Below are positions 11,046 to 23,449 of a stretch of 64,000 nucleotides of DNA, piece after piece. Position 1 is the stretch's first letter. Each line of letters begins with the position of its first letter. Position numbers and translations under genes: made by a program. The notes beneath the pieces are model-generated. The model was given only the letters and a program-made list of their open reading frames with translations, did not search any database and was not told the DNA's origin. This DNA comes from Symsagittifera roscoffensis (Eukaryota > Xenacoelomorpha > Acoela > Convolutidae): assembly GCF_963678635.1 (NCBI RefSeq), contig NC_087063.1, positions 61,481,850-61,545,849 on the forward strand, written 5' to 3'.

Positions 11046-11336
11046 CTATTTATTTTGTTGGAGTAATTGCTGCTTTTGTTTCATAATAACCTGTAGTCCT
11101 AGAGGTAATGTTATTTTATATGGAGAGGTATTGCATACATCTAATGAAATTATATCTGAAATCGTATTTTTTGTGTATTTGATTGATGAGATTGTTACTC
11201 GGAAAAATTTATGGTTTGGCTTGCTTTCAAGGTCTGACATATATAGTCGTTGTTTGTTGTATTTCATGTCGTATTGGTGGACTTGACTTATAGAAAACTT
11301 ATATAAATATCCTGCCAAAAATTTATTCTGTTCCAT
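11046..11336 (-). pseudogene. Probable protease-to-RT linker region of the retrotransposon
   Basis: This 96-codon minus-strand frame lies between gag (12-13.7 kb) and RT (10.65 kb), where the pol N-terminal/protease part is expected. It contains CNTSPYKITLPLGLQ, which resembles the N-x-S/T-x-x-P-I-x-LPKG stretch that often follows the aspartic protease in Ty3/gypsy Pol. No DTG or DSG active site was found in the frame. Identity is inferred mainly from position. Confidence 0.4.
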
Positions 11337-12009
11337 TGTTCGATTGAGAACAAGGAATAATTGAATTTTTCCAAAATTTGTTAAACTTGATCCTGTAGTG
11401 CTGTAGCTAATTTACTTGAGGTCGTTGAATGTAATAACTTTTGATGTAAGGTTTGTATTTCATTCCATGTGTGAATATTTGTATTATTTGATTCTGCCTA
11501 TGAATCTATTAAAAAATCAATTTCGAGGTCTGGTGATAAAAAATCTATGCTCTTTGGACTTTCTAAGAGAAATGTTATTGTCCAAAATTTTTATTTTGAT
11601 AGTTGTATTTTATTTATTGTATTCTGGCATATATTATTTATACTTGAATTTCATTTAAGTTCTAGTTCGGTATAGTCTGTTGTTTTTTGAGAATTATCGG
11701 GATTTTTAAAATGATTTTTATTGTTTTGCTAATAATTCTATTCTATTGGTGTTTCTTGTTCATTTTCGATTTGAAGCATGTTTATTGAAAGCGTGTTCTC
11801 TGTTTCGCTCTCATCATCTGTGGATTCGCAATTTATGTGATTTAGATGTAATTCTGAGTTTTCTTTGTTATCAATACTGGGATGGTCTAATTGAGTTTCT
11901 TCAGTTGATTGTACATGGTTAATTTGTCTTTGATGTTTAGGTGTGCTACTTCTATAATTTTGTTGTGAATTTTGTTATTGTGTATTATTTCTATTTGGTG
12001 ACTAAGACT

Positions 12010-12900
12010 TTATTTCTTTTTCGATTTGAGTAGTTAGAACTTTGGTTCTTAGAATTGTCACATGATTTTTTGTGATAATTATTTTAGTTTGATCGTTTGT
12101 TTGATTAGTTTCTTGATCTGTTATCTGGGTATTGTCTATTCCTATTGTTTGAGTAATTTCTGATTCGGTTGTATGAAGAATTTGTAGAACGGTCGTTTGA
12201 ATAATATCTAGTTTTGTAGTTTGAGTGTGATTGATTCCTATTGTAATTTGAGTAGTTACTGATTAATTTGACTGTTTGGTCGACTATATCTATTTTGTGA
12301 GAAATTTTCTGAAATTCTTCGATCTGGAGATCTTCCGCGATAGTTATTTCGGTAAGGTGGTTGTTGTCTAGAGGTATTATAGTTATCAGGGAGTGGTTTT
12401 CCTGAACTATTGTTGCTGTGAATGTTTTTGTTTGGTAAATTTTGGTCTTTTTTCATGTATTGATAAAATGATTTATTTGGTTCTCTATACTTTTGTGGTT
12501 TGTTCTGATTATCTTGTTGTTTTTGTCTACATTCAACAATGTTATGTCCATATCTACGGCAATAGTTAAAACATTTTTTGAATGATGGTTTGCTTTTAAA
12601 ATATTGATTTTTCTCGTAGATATTTAATATTTGATGATTTTTTCAGCTAGTTCGGTGTCAGAGTCATGAATATTTTTTATTTTTTGTATCGATGTTGCTT
12701 ACGTATTGTAATTTATAATTTTCTGTTTCTTCCAGTTTGATAGTGATTTCAGCTTGTTCTAGTTTATCTACTAGTTTTCTGAAGTCTATATCGGGTTCTC
12801 GAATTGAAGATGGATGTGATGCTCTCTTTTTGATAGCTATTTTCCGTAATTGTGGTGTCAGTGTCATCATTAAAATTTCTGCCATTTTTGTGTTTTTATA
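12010..12900 (-). pseudogene. Retrotransposon Gag: end of capsid-like part and nucleocapsid with zinc knuckle
   Basis: Frame 12885-12664 (MAEILMMTLTPQLRKIAI, then DFRKLVDKLEQAEITIK) resembles the end of a retrotransposon Gag capsid region. After a break, the frame that leads into 12456-12256 reads, at about 12573-12525, KKCFNYCRRYGHNIVECRQ, a single zinc knuckle. It is followed by a Gln, Asn, Arg and Ser-rich basic tail (RRISENFSQNRYSRPNSQ) suited to RNA binding. The knuckle has three residues between its first two Cys instead of the standard two. Below 12256 the Asn/Arg/Ser-rich character continues out of frame to about 12010. Confidence 0.7.
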
Positions 12901-13305
12901 GTCAAGCGTATTAAGGGAATATGTTTTCCCTACTAATGTTTCGGTTCTTAGGGCAAGTTGTTTAATAGTTTCTTTTGGGATTCTACGAATTTCCTTGCAT
13001 AGAACTCTTCGATTTTGTTTGTTTCTGAGTCGAAAATTTTTGAAAATTTTTGTTCAAATCTTTTCCAATCTGATTTAGTATCTATAAGTAAAACTGAAAA
13101 TCAGTTTTGGGCTGCGCCATCAAGTGTGGTTTGGATTAGAGCTGTGCGTCGATGTATCTAATTTTGATGAAGTGGTGTATTTACTGGTTCAGTTCCTATG
13201 TTTAAAATTAAATTGGCTGTGACTGCAATTAAATTATCTTCTACTGGGTATTCAGGATCTGTTCATGTGAATACCATCAGTGGTTTATATCAAGATATAG
13301 TAGAT

Positions 13306-13692
13306 TTACCCATAAGGCATGGATTCATAGTCATCTGTAGTGATTCTGCGGCATTTGGTATTTGAGAAAAGTTGTGTTTTTGTTTTTTCAGGTTGATGTA
13401 AATAGTACGTTAATGGGATTTCATTTTGCATATAAGTTGGTTGATAACTTTGTGTGTTTTCAGGGTTTTGTGATTGAAATTTATTGGTATATGACGTTAG
13501 GATATGTCTTGTTTGTCGTGATTGTTCGTTTCGTGTATATGGTTTGAAAAGATCTGGTTGATAGAAAGGATCTGGTTGATCGATGTTCCAGTTATTCTGA
13601 TGATTTTTTGTGTTAAATCGTTGATTTCGATTATAGTTTTCTTCATCTTCTGAGTAATGTGGTTGATTCCTAATATGGTGTTTATTTGTCAT
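13306..13692 (-). pseudogene. Probable Gag N-terminal region, Asn/Gln/Tyr-rich
   Basis: This 128-codon minus-strand frame begins MTNKHHIRNQPHYSEDEEN. It is rich in Asn, Gln, Tyr, Pro and Thr with no folded domain visible. It lies 0.4 kb upstream of the Gag zinc-knuckle region on the same strand, so it most likely is the disordered N-terminal part of Gag. The sequence between them (12900-13300) has several frame changes. The plus-strand frame across it is a shadow. Confidence 0.5.
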
Positions 13693-13962
13693 GTTTTTAA
13701 TATGCTGGAAAAATGGATAACTTTAGCTATGGTCCAGTGTAGCTCGTGGTTGGTCGTTAAAAAATACTATGTGAGAGGCTTGTTGTGGTACGTTTTGATT
13801 AACATTTTATATTTGTGATTGGCTTTGACTACACATATAAGGGGATTTTGTTGTTTTTGGTCGTCTTTTGTTTAGTTGTTTGACTTCATGTCAATTTTAG
13901 TTTAAATGTTTGATTGTCCAGTTGTGAGTATTTTGGAATAACGGAAGGTTTTAACGTGGATT

Positions 13963-14226
13963 TTATAGTTGTTCGTGATTTCTTCTTCCATTTAAATTTT
14001 CTTGTGTATTAATAAATGTAGAATTTAAGCTATTATTTCCTGTTCTATCAGAGAATAGTGCATTATATTTAAAAGGTGTTGCATCAATAGTAAGTGGAGT
14101 TTTTCTAACGTAACCCCTATTAATAGAAATTGTGGTAATTGCTTGACTTGATATATTAGTTGGGATATTAATAAATAATGGATGAGACCAATCAGCGTCC
14201 CAAACATAAACTGTTTCATCTGCCAT
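13963..14226 (-). CDS. Unrecognised 87-codon frame upstream of gag
   Basis: A minus-strand frame starting MADETVYVWDADWSHPLF and ending GRRNHEQL. The composition is protein-like, with aromatic residues and a regular alternation that could form beta strands, and it differs from the Asn/Gln-rich Gag. It lies upstream of the Gag N-terminal frame in the same orientation, so it could be a first ORF of the element or a separate fragment. No family recognised. Confidence 0.35.
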   Translation of the reverse strand: MADETVYVWDADWSHPLFINIPTNISSQAITTISINRGYVRKTPLTIDATPFKYNALFSDRTGNNSLNSTFINTQENLNGRRNHEQL

Positions 14227-15120
14227 TACAGTTTCATCATCTGAATTTTGTGATCGGAAACTTTTTCTTGATAGTGCTATGAGATTAATGTTATGGACAA
14301 AATAATCTATTATAAACCATACTAGTATCTTTTGTAGATCGTGTTTAACATTTTGTGAGATTTTATTACAAGTGAGATTTTCACGGATTGGATTTCAAAA
14401 TTTTGAGAAAATACAGACTTCTTGTCTTACGGTTGTATGTCGGGATGTTTGAGTTGGTCACTCACTTTGTGTTTCTTTCAATTCTAGCATAGATAGATAG
14501 CTATAGATGAGTGACAATACATCGTTTGTGAATATTGAATTCGCTCTTTGTGAACTTTGGTGTTGTATATTTTTTATATAGTCTGTAAAAACTTTCGAGA
14601 ATTCTATATCTTTATCGTCTGTTTGTATTTGGTGTCTTATGTGATTTGATTTTGGTGATGCAATTTCAATTGTAAATATACCATAGTATGATGTGATATT
14701 ACATATATCTTTGAGATAGTGGTCAAGGATTTGTCGTTTTATTCTTACTTCAGGAAATTCTTGTTAACATGGTCTTTTTCCTTTTTCGAATAAATTTAAA
14801 ATTAGGTTGTAACAAAATTGTACTTGTCCTCGGGCTGAATCATTTTGTGAATTTATGAAAACTGGGATTATCGAGTTATAATCAAAATTTTCGTTGTATT
14901 CGATCATGTTTTATATTGTAAAACTGTTAGTGTGTAACATTCAATATATCTTATTGGTTGATTCCAATTATATAGACGTATTGGTTTGTTGATATATGGC
15001 TTTTTTATATTGCGTTTTCTTTTTATTGATGATCGTGTTGTAGATTTTGAGTCGGAAAAATATATTTGGTCGTCTATCGGGTTATTTTTATTTTTTCGAA
15101 TCTTTTAAATCTTGAAGTTC

Positions 15121-15351
15121 CTATATTGTCTTTGTGTCTGATTCTGAGACTGCGTTTTTTTGTTTTGAAAATTGTCTTCTGATAATTTGTTTGTGTTTTG
15201 TTTTGATTGTCTTCATTCGTGCTTGTATTTTTGACCTAAAATATCCTGTTGTTTGTCTAGTTGGTGTGATTATAAGATAGTTTCTTTCGCTTTTAATTAA
15301 GCAACTATGTAATACGATTGTTTGCTTACTACCTAGGTTATCTCTTGACAT
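15121..15351 (-). CDS. Unrecognised 76-codon basic frame
   Basis: A minus-strand frame MSRDNLGSKQTIVLHSCLI ... KTIKTKHKQIIRRQFSKQK. It is Lys/Arg-rich with no domain recognised. The flanking 14230-15120 carries only short frames. It could be part of the 5' region of the retrotransposon or a chance frame in AT-rich DNA. Confidence 0.2.
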   Translation of the reverse strand: MSRDNLGSKQTIVLHSCLIKSERNYLIITPTRQTTGYFRSKIQARMKTIKTKHKQIIRRQFSKQKNAVSESDTKTI

Positions 15352-15471
15352 AAGGTTTAGGATGATGGATGCAATATTTAGGGATTAGAATTTTTTTTTT
15401 CCAAAATATTAGTCCTTACGGTTTTTGTGTGGTTATCCTAACTTGGGGAATAGGTTGTCGTGGTTGACGGG

Positions 15472-15472
<1 letters not shown>

Positions 15473-15509
<37 letters not shown>
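15473..15509. repeat. (GA)n microsatellite
   Basis: About 18 uninterrupted GA dinucleotides. Ordinary simple repeat. Confidence 0.97.
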
Positions 15510-15512
<3 letters not shown>

Positions 15513-16634
15513 ATCAGTTCGTAAGATTAATTTTTTCTACTTTCTCGTGAAAAAATTTTAATCTATGAGTTACCTAATTCATCTTACCTAGGGGTTGTGA
15601 TTTTGATCGAGGGTTGGAGAATAGTAAATCAATCCACAAGGTTCATGTATAATTAGAAGTAGACCGTTAGATACTATTTTATGACTTACTAATTTGTTAA
15701 GGGTTTTAGACTGGGTCATCTAAGAGGAAGGGCTCATGTGAAGGATGAGGTACCGAAGTTCTCCACTGTTTAGTTTAATTAAAACAGTGAGTTTTTAAAA
15801 AAAAATTATTAGTCCTGAGTCGTTTATAAGTGTTGGGTAGTGAATTGACGTTTGAGGTCGTTAGACACTTTTAAACTTTTGAGAAGGGGAGAACAAAAAT
15901 GTTCTGATTTAATCCAAGGAAAGCTTTGATGGTCAGTAATGAAAAAAAAAACTAAAATTATGTTTAATTGAAATTAAAAATCCAAGGGAAGCCTTGATGA
16001 TCTGTTTATCAAAGAAAAGTGAGATATTGAAAGCAAGGATAAGCTTTGATGAATTTTAATTTAAAGTTTTGAGTTAATGAAAATTTAAAAGTTTCGATGA
16101 GATTAATTTCTGGAGTTTTTGCTGTTGTATTTTAGATGAGGAAGCTGGGATGAGGAAAATCAGTTAATTCATAAAACTAACAAAGATTTTTTACAAACTA
16201 AGCTTTGTATTTTGTTTTTATTAAATTATTTATTGAAAAAATTTGATTTACTACTGCAGATTTTGGGGGGAACAACTTGTGCTCTTTTTATTAGTCGTTA
16301 TTATATAGATAGGAGGTTTCGCAGCAGTAAAGTTTTCGAAAATTTAAATTTACTGCATAAAGTACTCTAACTACACAAGTTTGTTCCGGTTTCCGTCGTA
16401 CTATCATCTAGCAGAGTGGTCCGATTCCTTATTGTCTTTCACGCCACGATCTTGGTCTTCTTTCAATACCTGGTATTTCTTGTATTCTTTGAAAACTTGG
16501 CGTAAATTCATTGAGACGTAGAAACATTTCTATAAAAATATCTATTCCGTCTAGCATTTTTGCAATTTTGCAATTTTCTATTTCTAAAATCTCTTTTTTC
16601 TAAATCTAAGTTAATTAAAGTTATGTTCGACCTT
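15510..16634. other. AT-rich stretch without a supported gene, left flank of the satellite
   Basis: Short imperfect repeats of the type 'aaggaaagctttgatg / aagggaagccttgatg / aaggataagctttgatg' occur at about 15915-16060. No coding frame is supported. The first recognisable satellite units begin near 16635. Confidence 0.6.
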
Positions 16635-19600
16635 TCGGTCTGGATAATTTCAAACAACTGCCCAATGGTTTTGGTCGTGAGTATTGGGATTTTCAAATAA
16701 TTGCCGAGCTGATTCAATCATCAGTCTCGAAAAGTTCAAAAAACTGAGCAATGGTTCTGGATTCGGTTTTTGGTACCTTCAAACAGCTGCCCACCTTTTT
16801 TAGTCTTGTGGTCTTGGGATGCGCAAACAGTTGCACAACAAGTTTGTCTTGGGAAGTTCAAACAACTGCCCAACAGTTTCAGTCAGGAGTTTTGGGAAGT
16901 TCAAACAACTGCCTAATGGTTTTGGATTTTGGTCTTGGAAGTTCAAACAATTGATCGACCAATTCGGTCATGAGTCCTACGAAATTCAACCAGCTTCTCA
17001 ACGTGTTTAGTCTTGAGTCTCGAGAAATTAAAAGAACAGCCCAACGACTTGGATTTGCGTAATGGGAAGTTCAAACAACTGCCCAACATTTGTGTTCTTG
17101 GGAAGCTCAAACAACTGATCAACTGTGTCGGTCCTGAGACTTGATAACTTCAAACAACTGCCGAACAGTTTTGGATTCGGGTCTTGGGAAGTTCAAACAA
17201 CTGCCCAACACTTGTGGTCTTGGGATGCATCAATATCCCAAAGATATTCAACTCAGGTCTTTGGGAGTTCAAACAACTGCCTAATGGTTTTGGATTATGT
17301 TCTTGGAATTTCAAACAACTGATCAACCAATTCGGTCATGAGTCATACGAAGTTCAACCAAATTCTCAACCTGTTTAGTCTTCAGTCTCGAGAAATAAAA
17401 CGAACAGCCCAACGACTTTGGATTCGCGTCATGGGAAGTTCACACAACTGCCCAACACTTGTAGTCTTGAGATGCGCAAACAACTGATCAACTGTTTCGG
17501 TCCTGAGTCTTGATAACTTCAAGCAACTGCCCAATGGCTTCAGTCTTAGGTTTTGGAAGTTTCTGGCAATTGCCGTATGTTTTCAGTCATGGGTCTCGGA
17601 AAGTTCAAACAATTGCCCAACTCTTTTGGTCTGGATAATTTCAAACCACTGCCCAATGGTTTCGGTCGTGAGTATTGAAACTTTCAAATAATTGCCCAAC
17701 TGATTCAGTCTTGAGTCTCGAAAAGTTAAAAAAACTGACCAATGGTTCTGGATTCGGTTTTTGGTACCTTCAAACAACTGCCCACCTTTTTTTAGTCTTG
17801 GAAAGTTCAAACAACTGCACAAAACTTGCGGTCATGGGAAGTTCAAACATATGCCTAAAAGTTGTTGTCTAGGGAAGCTCAAGCAACTGCAGTTGGTTTG
17901 TGTTCTTAGGAAGTTCAAATAACTGCCCAATAATTGCAGTCTTGGGAAGACCAAACAACTGCCCAATGGTTTTCGAGCCGGGTCTTTAGAAATTCAAACA
18001 ACTATCCCACTCTTTCAGTCTCTGGAAGTTCAATCAATATCCCAAAGGTATTCAACTCGGGTCTTTGGAATTTCAAACAACTGCCTAATGGTTTTGGATT
18101 ATGGTCTTGGAATTCAAAACAATTGATCAACCAATTCGGTCATGAGTCCTACGAAGTTCAACCAAATTCTCAACCTGTTTAGTCTTGAGTCTCGAGAAAT
18201 AAAAAGAACAGCCCAACGACTTTGAGTTCGCGTCATGGGAAGTTCAACCAGCTGCCCACCTTTTTTAGTCTTGGGAAGTTCAAACAGCTGCGCAACACTT
18301 GTGGTCTTGGGAAGTTCAAACAGATGCCCAAAAGTTTTCGAACCGGATCTTTAGAAATTCAAACAACTATCCCACTCTTTCAGTCTCTGGAAGTTCAATC
18401 AATATCCCAAAGGTACTCAACTCGGGTCTTTGGAAGTTCAAACAACTGCCCAACAGTTTCAGTCAGGAGTTTTTAGAAGTTCAAACAACTGCCTAATGGT
18501 ATTGGATTTCGGTCTTGCGAAGTTCAACCAACTTCTCAACGTTTTTATAGTCTTGAGACTCGAGAAAAAAAAAAAGAACAGCCCAACGACTTGGATTTGC
18601 GTCATGGGAAGTTCAAACAACTGCCCAACATTTGTGTTCTTGGGAAGCTCAAACAACTGATCAACTGTTTCCGTCCTGAGACTTGATAACTTCAAACAAC
18701 TGCAAACGGTTTTGGATTCGGGTCTTGCGAAGTTCAAATAACTGCCCAACACTTGTCGTCTTGGGATGCGCAAACAGTTGCACAACAAGTTAGTCTTGGG
18801 AAGTTGAAACACCTGCTCAACATTTTTGTTTTTGGGAAGCTCAAACAACTGACCAACTGTTTTGGTCCTGAGACTTGGTAACTTCAAACGACTGCCCAAT
18901 GGCTTCATTCTTAGGTCTTGGAAAGATCTAGCAATTGCCGTATGTTTTCAGTCATGGGTCTTTGGAAGTTCAAACGATTGCCCAACTCTTTTGGTCTGGA
19001 TAATTCCAAACCACTGCCCAATGGTTTCGGTCGTGGTTATTGGGGTTTTCAAGTAAATGCCCAACTGATTCAGTCTTGAGTCTCGAAAAGTTAAAAAAAC
19101 TGACCAATGGTTTTGAATTCGGTTTTTTGTAAGTTCAAACAGCTGCCTACCTTTTTTAATCTTGGGAAGTTCAAACAACTGCCCAACACTTGTGGTCTTG
19201 AGAAATTCAAGCAGATGCCCAAAAATTTTAGTCTAGGGAAGCTCAAGGAACTGCAGATCAGGAAGTTCAAAAAACTGCCCAATACTTGCAGTCTTGGGAA
19301 GACCAAACAACTGCCCAATGGTTTTCGAACCGGGTCTTTAGAAATTCAAACAACTATCCCACTCTTTCAGTTTCGGGAAGTTCAATCAATATCCCAAAGT
19401 TTTTCAACTCGGGTCTTTGGAAGCTCAAACAACTGCCCAACAGTTTCAGTCGGAGTTTTGGGAAGTTCAAACAACTGGCTAATGGTTTTGGGTAATGGTC
19501 TTGCGAAGTTCAACCAACTTCTCAACGTGTTTAGTCTTGTCTCGAGAAATAAAAAGAACAGCCCAACGACTTGGATTTGCGTAATGGGAAGTTCAAACAA

Positions 19601-22600
19601 CTGTGCCCAACATTTGTGTTCTTGGGAAGCTCAAACAACCGATCAACTGTTTCGGTCCTGAGACTTGATAACTTCAAACAACTGCCGAACGGTTTTGGAT
19701 TCGGGTCTTGGGAAGTTCAAACAACTGCCCAACACTTGTGCTCTTGGGATGCATCAATCTCCCAAAGGTATTCAACTCAGGTCTTTGGGAGTTTAAACAA
19801 CTGCCTAATGGTTTTGGATTATGGTCTTGGAATTTCAAACAACTGATCAACCAATTCGGTCATGAGTCCTACGAAGTTCAACCAAATTCTCAACCTGTTT
19901 AGTCTTCAGTCTCGAGAAACAAAACGAACAGCCCAACGACTTTGGATTCGCGTCATGTGAAGTTCAAACAACTGCCAAACGGTTTTGGATTCGGGTCTTG
20001 GGAAGTTCAAACAAATGCCCAATTGTTTCGGTCGTGAGTCTTAAGGTTTTCAAATGACTGCCCAACGGGTTCAGTCTAGAGTCTCGGGAAGTTGAAAATT
20101 TTTCCCAACGGTTTTGGATTTGGGTTTTGGGAAGTTTAAACAACTGCCCAAAACTTGCGTTCTTGGGAAGCTCAAACAGATGCCCAAAACCTTAAGTCTA
20201 GGGAAGCTAAAGCAATTGCAGATCATTTGTGTTCTTAGGCAGTTCAGATAACTGCCCAATACTTGCAGTCTTGGGAAGACCAAACAACTACCCAATGGTT
20301 TTCGAACCGGATCTTTAGATTTTCAAACAACTATCCCACACTTTCAGTCTCGGGAAGTTCAATCAATATCCCAAAGGTTTTCAACTCGGGTCTTTGGAAG
20401 TTCAAACAACTGCCCAAAGTTCAAACAACTGCCCAAAGTTTTACTCTAGGGAACCTCAAGCAACTACAGATCATTTGTGTTCTTAGGAAGTTCAAAAGGT
20501 CAAATAACTGCCCCAAACTTGCAGTCTTGGGAAATTCAAACAATCGCCGAACGGTTTAGGACAAGGGTCTTCGGACGTTCAAACAAATGCCCATCGAGTT
20601 CTGCCTTAAATTTGGAAAATGTCAAACAACTGCCCAACGGTTTCAGTCAGGAGTTTTGGGAAGTTCAAACAACTGCCTAATGGTTTTGGATTATGGTCGT
20701 GCGAAGTTCAACCAACTTCTCAACGTGTTTAGTCTTGAGTCGCGAGAAAAAAAAAGAACAGCCCAACAAGATGGATCTGCGTCTTGGGAAGTTCAAACAA
20801 CTGCCCAACATTTGTGTTCTTGGGAAGCTCAAACAACTGGTCAACTGTTTCGGTCCTGAGACTTGATAACTTCAAACAACTGCCGAACAATTTTAGATTC
20901 GGGCCTTGGGAAGTTCAAACAACTGCCCAACACTTGTGGTCTTGGGATGCCCAAACAGTTGCACAACAAGTTAGTCTGGGGAAGTTCAAACACCTGCTCA
21001 ACATTTTGTTCTTGGGAAGCTCAAACAACTGACCAATTGTTTCGGTCCTGAGTCTTCATAAATTCAAACAACTGCCGAACGGTTTTGGATTCGGGTCTTG
21101 GGAAGTTCAAACAAAGCCCAATTTGTTTTCTTGGGAAGTTCAAGCAGATGCCCAAAGTTTTACTCTAGGGAACCTCAAGCAACTGCAGATTATTTGTGTT
21201 CTTAGGAAGGTCAAAAGGTCAAATAACTGCCCCATACTTGCAGTCTTGGGAAATTCAAACAATCGCCCAACGGTTTAGGACAAGGGTCTTCGGACGTTCA
21301 AACGACTGCTCATCGAGTTCTGCCTTGAATTTGGAAAATGTCAAACAACTGCCCAACGGTTTCAGTGAGGAGTTTTGGAAAGTTCAAACAACTGCCTAAT
21401 CGTTTTGGAGTATGGTCTTGGAAAGTTCAAACAACTGATCAACCAATTCGGTCTCGAGTCCTGCAAAGTTCGACCAAGTTCTCAACGTATTTAGTCTTGA
21501 GTCTCGGGAAATAAGAAGAACTGCCCAACACTTGTGGTCTTGGGATGCGCAAACAGTTGCACAACAAGTTAGTCTTGGGAAGTTCAAACACCTGCTCAAC
21601 ATTTTGTTCTTGCGAAGCTCAAACAACTGACCAACTGTTTCGGTCCTGAGTCTTGATAAACTCAAACAACTGCCGAACAGTTTTGAATTCGGGTCTTAGG
21701 AAGTTCAAACAAATGCCCAATTTGTTTTCTTGGGATGTTCAAGCAGATGCCCAAAATTTTACTCTAGGGAACCTCAAGCAACTGCAGATTATTTGTGTTC
21801 TTAGGAAGGTCAAAAGGTCAAATAACTGCCCCATACTTGCAGTCTTGGGAAATTCAAACAATCGCCCAACGGTTTAGGACAAGGGTCTTCGGACGTTCAA
21901 ACAACTGCTCATCGAGTTCTGCCTTGAATTTGGAAAATGTCACACAACTGCCCAACGGTTTCAGTGAGGAGTTTTGGACAGTTCAAACAACTGGCTAATC
22001 GTTTTGGAGTATGGTCTTGGAAAGTTCAAACAACTGATCAACCAATTCGGTCTCGAGTCCTGCAAAGTTCAACCAAGTTCTCAACGTATTTAGTCTTGAG
22101 TCTCGGGAAATAAGAAGAACTGCCCAACACTTGTGGTCTTGGGATGCGCAAACAGTTGCACAACAAGTTAGTCTTGGGAAGCTCAAACAGCTGCTCAATA
22201 TTTGTGTTCTTGGGAAGCTCAAACAACTGACCAACGGTTTCGGTCCTGAGTCTTGATTACTTCAAACAACTGCCGATTTGTTTTGGACTCGGGTATTGGA
22301 ATTTCAAGCAACTGCCCAACGCATTCGGTCTTGAGTTTTGAGAAGATCAAACAGGTTCTCAACGCTTATATTCTTGATAAGTTCAAAGAACTGCCAAAGG
22401 TTTGCGATTCAGGTCTTTGGAAGTTCAAACAACTGCACAACCATTTTGGTGTCGGGAAGTTCAAAAAACAGCCCAAAGGTTTTGATTTGGGTTATAGGAA
22501 ATTCAAACAACTGCGCAACACTTGTGGTCTTGGGAAGTTCAAACAACTGCCCAACAGTTTTTGATTCGGGTCGTGGGAAGTTCAAACAAGTTCCCAACGG

Positions 22601-23449
22601 TTTAATTCACTATTCTTGAGAACTTCAAACAGCTGCCAAAATGTTTTGGTTTCGGGTCATATGTGGTTCTTGGGCTGAGCAAAAATTTCCTAAGGGTTTT
22701 AATTTCGGATCTTTGGAAATTGAGACAATTGACCAACTGTCCAGTCTTGAATATTGGGAAGTTCAAACAACTTCTCGACACTAGTAATCTTGGAATGCGC
22801 AAACAGTTGCACAAGAAGTTAGTCTGGGGAAGTTCAAAAACTTGCTCAATATTTTGTTCTTGGGAAGCTCAAACAACTGACCAACTGTTTCGGTCCTGAG
22901 TCTTGATAAATTCAAACAACTGCCGAACGGTTTTGGATTCGGGTCTTGGGAAGTTCAAACAAACGCCCAATTTGTTTTCTTGGGAAGTTCAAGCAGATGC
23001 TCAAAGTTTTACTCTAGGAAACCTCAAGCAACTGCAGATCATTTGTGTTCTTAGGAAGTTCAAAAGGTCAAATAACTGCCCCATACTTGCAGTCTTGGGA
23101 AATTAAAACAATAGCCCAATGGTTTAGGACAAGGGTCTTCGGACGTTCAAACAACTGCCCATCGAGTTCTGCCTTGAATTTGGAAAATGTCAATCAACTG
23201 CCCAACGGTTTCAGTGAGGAGTTTTGGAAAGTTCAAACAACTGCCTAATCGTTTTGGAGTATGGTATTGGAAAGTTCAAACAACTGATCAACCAATTCGG
23301 TCTCGAGTCCTGCAAAGTTCAACCAAGTTCTCAACGTATTTAGTCTTGAGTCTCGGGAAAAAAGAAGAACTGCCCAACACTTGTGGTCTTGGGATGCGCA
23401 AACAGTTGCACAACAAGTTAGTCTTGGGAAGCTCAAACAGCTGCTCAAC

